Positions 58,356 through 64,000 of a stretch of DNA of 64,000 bases are shown here, piece after piece. Under the pieces are notes generated by a model that made no database searches, was not told where the DNA came from, and was given only the letters and a program-made list of their open reading frames with translations. Source of the stretch: Duncaniella muricolitica (GTDB taxonomy: Bacteria > Bacteroidota > Bacteroidia > Bacteroidales > Muribaculaceae); the NCBI GenBank assembly GCA_025808375.1, contig CP061009.1, positions 3,162,001 to 3,226,000 on the forward strand, given 5' to 3'. The translations under genes and the position numbers were made by a program. The number at the start of each line of letters is the position of its first letter. Position 1 is the first letter of the stretch.

Positions 58356-58613
58356 ATGTCACAAAATTACAACAATTCCCACACTTGGGCAAATCTTTTG
58401 TCCATTCCCCCACCCCCTTTTATAAAATTTGCCGCCAGACCTCCTTTTTATCTGATATCACACTCTGACGTTATCTATCTGAGAATAGCACACGAGGATC
58501 CCAACGGCTGGGCATCGTTCGCTTTCGCCGTCGTTATTCCGACCGTTCAGCTTATATTGTTATTGCTATATTGGGGCATTGAGCTACTTGCCGGCGCAGC
58601 CAAACGTCGATAA
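58356..58613 (+). CDS. possible small membrane protein
   Basis: An 85-codon frame whose second half is convincing as protein (VIYLRIAHEDPNGWASF, then the membrane helix AFAVVIPTVQLILLLLYWG and a basic end AAKRR). The first 35 codons overlap the purL promoter and are proline-rich and unlikely, so the true start may be a non-ATG codon near 58460. I do not recognise it. Confidence 0.3.
   Translation: MSQNYNNSHTWANLLSIPPPPFIKFAARPPFYLISHSDVIYLRIAHEDPNGWASFAFAVVIPTVQLILLLLYWGIELLAGAAKRR
58362..58393 (-). promoter_or_regulatory. promoter of purL
   Basis: On the minus strand TTTG (58390-58393), 20 bases, TAATTTTG (58362-58369), 36 bases before purL. Confidence 0.85.
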
Positions 58614-58625
58614 AACTTTACGAAA

Positions 58626-59042
58626 TCACCAATCCTCATCGCGGTCGATGTACAGGTCGTTATCATACAGACCGTATAAGTCATCGTGAATGTCGTCATA
58701 CGACTCTGCATCATCAATATCATCGAGCCGGGCCTGAAGCATGTCTATCTCGCTCTGGATACGGTCGTAACGGTCTGACATTATATCACAGTCGTCAAGG
58801 CGGCTTTCAAGGTCATCGATGCGTTCCTGCAACTCGTCTATGTCATAGTCGTCAATATCCGACATATGACTGTCAGTTGCCCGAGGCCGACGGTTCAATT
58901 GCTCCGCACGTGAGCAAGTGGCATCATTCCCGTAGCCATACATCGGTTGTGAAGACTGCAAGTGAGACTTTGGCTTGCCTGAAAACCATTTGCCCAACAT
59001 ATCGAACAGGGCTAATCCACCGAGAAAATTCCAGAATGACAT
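58626..59042 (-). CDS. acidic coiled-coil protein
   Basis: A 138-aa protein I do not recognise. It has a short hydrophobic start (FWNFLGGLALFDMLGKWFSG), a basic, serine-rich middle, then an aspartate-rich heptad region (about 65-115; DELQERIDDLESRLDDCD) predicted to form a coiled coil, and a very acidic tail. A -7 box (TAATTTTG) is on the minus strand at 59093-59100. Confidence 0.65.
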   Translation of the reverse strand: MSFWNFLGGLALFDMLGKWFSGKPKSHLQSSQPMYGYGNDATCSRAEQLNRRPRATDSHMSDIDDYDIDELQERIDDLESRLDDCDIMSDRYDRIQSEIDMLQARLDDIDDAESYDDIHDDLYGLYDNDLYIDRDEDW

Positions 59043-59253
59043 AAATGAATAAAATTAGAGATTCAAGGAAAGGACAACACGACTTTCAACGGCAAAATTA
59101 ACCGCCACATGGGCAACATAACCGCACATCAATGTTAAAAAATCATTATCACACACATTCTCTGTTACCGGATCGCGCATGCCGGGAAATATCCTTAAGC
59201 TGGAACTTTAGAGTGTGGCAAAACGTTTTATATGAAACAATATGAGTGTTGTC

Positions 59254-59697
59254 ATGAAAAAAATTTTATTCTTTCTGATGGCTCTGCTTTGTTTAGGCGG
59301 AGCCGCAAGGGCCGACAGCTATACCATCGACAGGGATAAACTGCCCGCCAAAGCTCGCGAGATGATCGAGGAGTATTTCCCGAAAGCCAAAATCGGCATG
59401 ATAAAGGTGGACAAACACCTGCTCAAGAAGACCGACTATGACGTGAAACTGGTCAACGGGACCAAAATCGAGTTTAACAACGCCGGCAAATGGACATCGG
59501 TTGACTGCAAGAACCGTCAGGTGCCCGACGGACTGGTGATGAGAACCATACGCAATTATGTGAAGAAAAACTGCAACGGAGCTTTTATTACCAAAATAGA
59601 AAACAAACTGTCAGGCTATGAGATTGAGCTGTCGGACGGTGTTGAGATGAAATTCAACAAACTCGGTGTGCTCACTCACACTGAGGTGGACGATTGA
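59254..59697 (+). CDS. exported PepSY-like protein
   Basis: A 147-aa periplasmic protein with signal peptide MKKILFFLMALLCLGGAARA and two tandem repeats of the BPSL/PepSY-like fold (LPAKAREMIEEYFPKAKIGM ... VKLVNGTKIEFNNAGKWTSVD; VMRTIRNYVKKNCNGAFI ... IELSDGVEMKFNKLG). Bacteroidetes make many of these; function unknown. An in-frame ATG at 59242 would add four residues. The 3' end overlaps the convergent gene by 26 bp. Confidence 0.82.
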   Translation: MKKILFFLMALLCLGGAARADSYTIDRDKLPAKAREMIEEYFPKAKIGMIKVDKHLLKKTDYDVKLVNGTKIEFNNAGKWTSVDCKNRQVPDGLVMRTIRNYVKKNCNGAFITKIENKLSGYEIELSDGVEMKFNKLGVLTHTEVDD

Positions 59698-60229
59698 GCA
59701 TGACCGCGCTGTGAGGAACGAGAAGAAACTGCATCCGCTCACCGCGCAGGAAGTAGACTTGAAAACGCGATGTGTTTCTGACACGCACCACGTCACTCCA
59801 GGGTATAGTCTCGGACGGTGGCAGGACGAAATTGTCGTTACTGTCGTCGGCCGGGATTTTTTTGTCGTCGCCGGCCGGAGTCTCCTTCTCAGGGGCCACA
59901 TATCGGAGACTTATGTGACTGCCGGGATGTATCTCGACAGTCTTGCACAGTATGGTCCTGCGGGCCTCGGGTGCAAGCATGTAATAGGTATAGAGAAACG
60001 ACATGACCATCGGGGCCACGATAAACACCAGCATCAGGGCCACAAGCAGCCATCGTTCGTCGTGGCTCAGACACCCGTAGCCGGCTGTGGCAAGGACGGG
60101 AATAAGGATCGTCCAGCCATAACGCGGTATCCATTCGGAAAGCAGGATGGCAAAATAGTCGCCCGAGGCCGTGCGAAACGGGGCCGTGCGTATCACACGG
60201 CCCGGGTCAGATGTCTTGCGTTCAGTCAT
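59672..60229 (-). CDS. membrane protein of unknown function
   Basis: A 185-aa protein with two membrane helices (about residues 36-52 and 59-82) and a C-terminal cytoplasmic domain containing TIPWSDVVRVRNTSRFQVYFL, a pattern seen in YcxB-like proteins. A charged segment in between (KETPAGDDKKIPADDSND) is low complexity. It overlaps the aguB stop by 8 bp and ends in the convergent PepSY-like gene. Confidence 0.7.
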   Translation of the reverse strand: MTERKTSDPGRVIRTAPFRTASGDYFAILLSEWIPRYGWTILIPVLATAGYGCLSHDERWLLVALMLVFIVAPMVMSFLYTYYMLAPEARRTILCKTVEIHPGSHISLRYVAPEKETPAGDDKKIPADDSNDNFVLPPSETIPWSDVVRVRNTSRFQVYFLRGERMQFLLVPHSAVMLNRPPQCE

Positions 60230-61100
60230 CGAGATAACGGCGGGTGAGACCTCCGAAACTTTCTATGCGGCGGTCGCGCAGGAATGGCCACCAACGGCGC
60301 ACCTGCTCCGAGCGTCGGAGGTCGACGTCTATGACAGCCTCGGCTTCGGTGTCATCGGGAGCACGGTAGATAAACTCGCCCTGCGGGCCGGCTACAAAAC
60401 TTGTGCCCCAGAACTGTATGCCACCTGTCGCTCCCGAGGGGTCGGGCTCGTGGCCCACGCGGTTGACGGTAATGACCGGAAGCCCGTTGGCCACGGCATG
60501 TCCGCGCTGCACGGTGACCCAAGCCTCGCGCTGACGCATCTTTTCGTCATTGCTGTCACTGCTCTCCCAGCCTATGGCGGTGGGATAGATGAGCATTTCG
60601 GCTCCGCGCATAGCCATGAGACGCGCTGCCTCGGGATACCACTGGTCCCAGCACACAAGCACGCCGAGACGTCCCACACTGGTCTGAATGGGTTCAAACC
60701 CGAGGTCTCCGGGAGTGAAGTAAAACTTTTCATAATAGGCCGGATCGTCAGGTATGTGCATCTTGCGATACTTACCCGCGATGGATCCGTCGCGCTCAAA
60801 GACCACGGCTGTGTTGTGATACAATCCTGCGGCCCTGCGCTCGAAGAGTGATGTCACAAGCACCACTCCGGCACTGCGCGCGGCTTCGGCATAAGTGTCG
60901 GTGACGTCAGAGGGGATGCCGACGGCAAGGTCAAAATTGTCTACGCTCTCCACCTGGCAGAAATAGAGCGAGTCATGAAGCTCCTGGAGCACTACGAGCT
61001 CGGCTCCTTCTCGGGCCAGACGGTGGATTTTCTCTACAAGCCGGCTGCGGTTGCCGGCTATGTCGGGAGTATTATGCTGCTGAATGATGCCTACTTTCAT
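60222..61100 (-). CDS. aguB: N-carbamoylputrescine amidase
   Basis: A 292-aa nitrilase-superfamily enzyme that turns N-carbamoylputrescine into putrescine. The catalytic triad is E40 (LQELHDS), K113 (RKMHIP) and C150 (VCWDQWYPE). GGIQFWGTSFVAGPQGEF is typical of the AguB group. Its start overlaps the aguA stop by 4 bp, giving a two-step agmatine to putrescine operon. Confidence 0.93.
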   Translation of the reverse strand: MKVGIIQQHNTPDIAGNRSRLVEKIHRLAREGAELVVLQELHDSLYFCQVESVDNFDLAVGIPSDVTDTYAEAARSAGVVLVTSLFERRAAGLYHNTAVVFERDGSIAGKYRKMHIPDDPAYYEKFYFTPGDLGFEPIQTSVGRLGVLVCWDQWYPEAARLMAMRGAEMLIYPTAIGWESSDSNDEKMRQREAWVTVQRGHAVANGLPVITVNRVGHEPDPSGATGGIQFWGTSFVAGPQGEFIYRAPDDTEAEAVIDVDLRRSEQVRRWWPFLRDRRIESFGGLTRRYLDD

Positions 61101-62200
61101 AGATTTCTGTATTTTTCAGCCCAACGGCCGTCCACGATGCCTTCGACAGCTCCGAGCGGGAGCTGCATGGTGACGCAGTGGAGTGAGCCGTGCTGCCTGA
61201 TGAGCGCGCGGCAGTCGACGGGCACGATGTCATGGTCGGGATAAACGATTTTGAGAGTCTGCTCGGCCAGCAGGTCATTGGCCGGCTGGGCATAGACGGG
61301 GAGATAGACCGCGCGGTGCGATACAAGATAATTGGCATAAGTGGCCGGCAACTGCATACCATCCTCGTCATACACAGGGTCGGGCAGCGGAAGCTCCACG
61401 AGGTTGAACGGCCGTCCGTCGCGTGTGTGCAACGTGAGCAGTTCGTCGCGCATGGCGGCGAGAGTGTCGACCTTCTGTCCGTGCGAGTCGACAGAGCCTA
61501 TATATATTATTGTGTCATGGGGTGCGAGACGGGCCAGTGTGTCGATGTGACTGTCGGTGTCATCGCCGGCCAACGCTCCGTGATGGAGCCACAACTGGTG
61601 GGTGAAGCCGAGGGTGTCGGCAAGATATGAACGTATGTCGCCTTCGGTCATCTCGCCGTTGCGGTTGGGTGAGAGCAGACATTCGGCTGTGGTGAGCAGT
61701 GTGCCGCATCCGTCGCTCTCGATGCTGCCGCCTTCGAGCACAAAGCCGAGACGGTTGACATAGCCGGCTTTGAAGATGCCCTGCATTGCCAGACGTGTGT
61801 TGATGAGATTGTCTTTGTCGGCTGCAAACTTCATGCCCCAGGCATTAAACTTGAAGTCGACAGCGCGAAGGCCCGAGCCTGTCTCGACTGTTATAGGGCC
61901 GAAGTCGCGCGCCCAGGTGTCGTTGGTGGGAAGGTCGACAAAACGCACCCGCGAAGGGTCGAAGCCACAGGCCATGACCGACTCGCGACACAGCGAGGCC
62001 GGCCCCACAAGCAACACACATTCATGGACCGAAACGGCCCTCACTATCGAGGCTATACATTCGCGTGCCTCATCGAGCATATAGGCCCAGTCGGTGTGTT
62101 CATGCGGCCAGGCCAGGAACACACACTCGTGTGCCTCCCATTCAGCCGGCAGTCTCACCGGCATGGAAATATCATCAGGACTATTCGTCGTCATATTCAT
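61097..62200 (-). CDS. aguA: agmatine deiminase
   Basis: A 367-aa enzyme hydrolysing agmatine to N-carbamoylputrescine and ammonia. Family motifs are RLPAEWEAHECVFLAWPH, NDTWARDFGPI, LEGGSIESDGCGTLL, DDTDSHIDTLARL and the catalytic cysteine C342 in GSLHCVTMQ. I chose MNMTTNSPDD at 62200 (62194 is also possible); either overlaps the small upstream gene. Substrate arginine decarboxylase is not in this window. Confidence 0.94.
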   Translation of the reverse strand: MNMTTNSPDDISMPVRLPAEWEAHECVFLAWPHEHTDWAYMLDEARECIASIVRAVSVHECVLLVGPASLCRESVMACGFDPSRVRFVDLPTNDTWARDFGPITVETGSGLRAVDFKFNAWGMKFAADKDNLINTRLAMQGIFKAGYVNRLGFVLEGGSIESDGCGTLLTTAECLLSPNRNGEMTEGDIRSYLADTLGFTHQLWLHHGALAGDDTDSHIDTLARLAPHDTIIYIGSVDSHGQKVDTLAAMRDELLTLHTRDGRPFNLVELPLPDPVYDEDGMQLPATYANYLVSHRAVYLPVYAQPANDLLAEQTLKIVYPDHDIVPVDCRALIRQHGSLHCVTMQLPLGAVEGIVDGRWAEKYRNL

Positions 62201-62420
62201 CTTTAAGGTTGTCCCATATGGAGTCCTGCGATTCGAGATACTCCTCGCAGTAGTCCATGAAACCGTTTTTTTCGCTGCTCCCGACTTCATGACACCACTC
62301 GCGGTATTGTTCGTGCAGCTCAGCATTCTCGTGTAACTGTTTTTTAAATTCAGCCTCGGCTATATCCACACTTCCGTATTGCCTGAGCATTTCATTAAAA
62401 AAATCAGTAATATCTTCCAT
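62181..62420 (-). CDS. small acidic protein upstream of aguA
   Basis: A 79-aa highly acidic, helical protein (AEAEFKKQLHENAELHEQYR, MDYCEEYLESQDSIWDNLKD). It has no signal or membrane segment. It has a full consensus promoter and overlaps the aguA start by 20 bp, so it is likely the first gene of the agu operon. Function unknown. Confidence 0.65.
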   Translation of the reverse strand: MEDITDFFNEMLRQYGSVDIAEAEFKKQLHENAELHEQYREWCHEVGSSEKNGFMDYCEEYLESQDSIWDNLKDEYDDE

Positions 62421-62460
62421 AATAGTAATTATTTCCTGGTTAAGTCTAAGGATTTGACGT

Positions 62461-62492
62461 CAAATTTAATGTTTTACGCGCAAATTTCCAAA
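62461..62492 (-). promoter_or_regulatory. promoter of the agu operon
   Basis: On the minus strand TTTG (62489-62492), 20 bases, TAAATTTG (62461-62468). Confidence 0.8.
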
Positions 62493-62541
62493 TAATTCGC
62501 CAAGAAATAGCCACTCTATGGTCCACGAAGCGCACAGAGGC

Positions 62542-63030
62542 TTAACGCAATTCGAGAGTCAGGAAGCAATATCTGACACCGCTCCGCGGATCGGTGCGGT
62601 CAAACACCGGAGAAGCCGCGCCGAGCGAGGCAAGATCTACCGACGGGAAACGTGTGTCGGCATCGTCACACACGGCGTCAATCAGAGTGAGCTCCAGACG
62701 GTCGGCAAGCGGGAGAGCCTGACGGTAAATCTCGCCGCCACCTATTATAAAGACATTCTCTGTCCCCTCACACATCGCCAGGGCTTCATCGAGCGAGGAG
62801 GCGGTCTCGACACCCGGAGCTGTGTAACCGGCATTACGCGTCACCACTATGTTGCGGCGTCCGGGAAGCGCGCCTTTGGGAAACGACTCAAACGTCTTGC
62901 GCCCCATGATTATGGGCCACCCCATGGTGAGCGACTTGAACCGCTTGAGGTCATCGGATATGTGATAGAGCAAATCACCGCCACGGCCTATGGCCATATC
63001 GCGTGTGGCAGCCACTATAATTGTAATCAT
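62542..63030 (-). CDS. folA: dihydrofolate reductase
   Basis: A 162-aa NADPH-dependent enzyme regenerating tetrahydrofolate. Motifs: ITIIVAATRDMAIGRGGDLL, DLKRFKSLTMGWPIIMGRKTFES, RRNIVVTRN and VFIIGGGEIYRQALPLADRL. The start overlaps the thyA stop by 4 bp; the two act in the same folate cycle. Confidence 0.96.
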   Translation of the reverse strand: MITIIVAATRDMAIGRGGDLLYHISDDLKRFKSLTMGWPIIMGRKTFESFPKGALPGRRNIVVTRNAGYTAPGVETASSLDEALAMCEGTENVFIIGGGEIYRQALPLADRLELTLIDAVCDDADTRFPSVDLASLGAASPVFDRTDPRSGVRYCFLTLELR

Positions 63031-63821
63031 ACTGCTACTGTACCTTTAATATGGGGGTGCGGATCATAATCCTCAAGCGAGAAATCCTCATACTTGAAGT
63101 CGAGAATATCCTTGACCTCGGGATTGATTACCATCTTAGGCAACCGGCGCGGCTCACGCCCGAGCTGTGTGCGCACCTGGTCGAAATGATTATGATAGAT
63201 GTGCGTGTCGCCGAGAGTGTGTATAAACTCGCCCGGCTCGAGACCGGTCACCTGTGCCACCATCATGAGCAGCAGCGCGTAGGAGGCAATGTTGAAAGGC
63301 ACCCCGAGAAAACAGTCGGCACTGCGCTGATAGAGCATGAGCGAGAGACGGCCGTCGGCCACATAGAACTGGAATAATATGTGACACGGCGGAAGAGCCA
63401 TGCCGGGGATGTCGGCCACATTCCACGCACTGACTATGAGACGGCGCGACTCGGGATTGGAGCGTATCTGGTCGATAACCTCACGTATCTGGTCGATATG
63501 GCCGCCGTTGTAGTCGGGCCACGACCGCCACTGGTAGCCGTAGATATGGCCGAGGTCTCCGTCGGGACGGGCCCACTCGTTCCAGATGCGCACACCGTTG
63601 TCCTGAAGATATTTTACATTGGTGTCGCCTTTGAGAAACCACAGCAGCTCATGGATAATCGACTTGAGATGCAGCTTCTTGGTGGTGAGAAGAGGGAAAC
63701 CGTCGCGCAGGTCGAAACGCATCTGGTGGCCAAACACGCTACGCGTGCCCGTGCCCGTGCGGTCGCCTCGGTCGACGCCCTCGGTCATTATTCGGTTAAG
63801 AAGGTCAAGATATTGTCGCAT
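63027..63821 (-). CDS. thyA: thymidylate synthase
   Basis: A 264-aa enzyme methylating dUMP to dTMP with methylene-tetrahydrofolate. The catalytic cysteine is C146 in ALPPCHILFQF, the same number as in E. coli. Other motifs: RTGTGTRSVFGHQMRFDL, YQRSADCFLGVPFNIASYA and the folate-binding C-terminus HPHIKGTVAV. Start at 63821; the upstream gene overlaps by 17 bp. Confidence 0.97.
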   Translation of the reverse strand: MRQYLDLLNRIMTEGVDRGDRTGTGTRSVFGHQMRFDLRDGFPLLTTKKLHLKSIIHELLWFLKGDTNVKYLQDNGVRIWNEWARPDGDLGHIYGYQWRSWPDYNGGHIDQIREVIDQIRSNPESRRLIVSAWNVADIPGMALPPCHILFQFYVADGRLSLMLYQRSADCFLGVPFNIASYALLLMMVAQVTGLEPGEFIHTLGDTHIYHNHFDQVRTQLGREPRRLPKMVINPEVKDILDFKYEDFSLEDYDPHPHIKGTVAV

Positions 63822-64000
63822 TGTTATTTTCTTTGTTCTTGTTTATATCAGCCGCGGCTACATCGGTCGCGGTGTCGGCCGCCGGCACGGGTTTCTTGCG
63901 CGGCTTGCCCAACACGAAATCGTGACAGTCCTGTATGCACTGCGCGCCCTGGGCCATAGGAGGCCTGATGCGCTGCATCATGGGGATTGAAAGCTGATGA
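63805..64000 (-). CDS. 3' end of an unidentified gene
   Basis: The last 64 codons of a gene that begins beyond the right edge, ending at 63805. The visible part (SIPMMQRIRPPMAQGAQCIQ, DCHDFVLGKPRKKPVPAA, DINKNKENNN) is polar and low complexity at the end. I cannot assign it. It overlaps the thyA start by 17 bp, which supports it being a real upstream gene of the thyA-folA operon. Confidence 0.6.
   Translation of the reverse strand, partial: HQLSIPMMQRIRPPMAQGAQCIQDCHDFVLGKPRKKPVPAADTATDVAAADINKNKENNNATIS

Overview
The window looks like a Bacteroidales chromosome, most likely from the Muribaculaceae or a close gut relative; this placement is inferred from gene content and style, not from a marker tree. 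Supporting signs are the Bacteroidetes promoter form (TTTG, about 20 bases, TAnnTTTG) in front of both tRNA genes, purL and others, paired rhomboid genes, secreted glycoside hydrolases (GH10, GH125, GH2), DUF5063 and PepSY-like proteins, and DOT-type and mobilizable-transposon genes.

Layout. 1-1226: right end of an integrative element with a CTnDOT-like integrase, ending at a GTAnnTTTGC core in the valS promoter. 1271-13109: housekeeping genes (valS, CvpA-family, sufB, an RsmI-like methyltransferase, a WalJ-like hydrolase, an M3 peptidase, an EEP-domain membrane protein, two rhomboids). 13.3-18.2 kb: a GH10 xylanase and a thioredoxin-fold lipoprotein-like or periplasmic protein that share duplicated promoter and 3-prime sequences, then initiator tRNA-Met. 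18.25-20.4 kb: a repeat-rich intergenic island holding an IS110 element with a candidate bridge RNA. 20.5-24.55 kb: divergent GH125 and GH2 genes.

24.66-47.27 kb is an accessory zone. It holds a 5.9-kb composite transposon (two direct IS4-family copies around nadE and a DAACS symporter, with a shared 6-bp target duplication), a set of small unknown genes, a second IS4-type element, a truncated integrase, a HigBA-like toxin-antitoxin pair with a palindromic operator, a LuxR-type regulator, an outer-membrane barrel gene split by a third copy of the same IS, a mobilization module (DUF3853, DUF3987, MobC, relaxase) and an ISL3/ISAon1-type element. Many genes here carry small indels, several at homopolymers, so consensus error and real decay must be separated before calling losses.

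47.4-64 kb returns to core genes: tRNA-Ser(UGA), yicC-gmk-nadD-DUF5063-rpiB, an etfB-etfA-acyl-CoA dehydrogenase operon, purL, small envelope or unknown genes, the putrescine branch from agmatine (aguA, aguB), and folA-thyA. The clearest new structural points are the nadE composite transposon, the IS110 5-prime RNA structure, the shared flanks of the xylanase and thioredoxin units, and the toxin-antitoxin operator.
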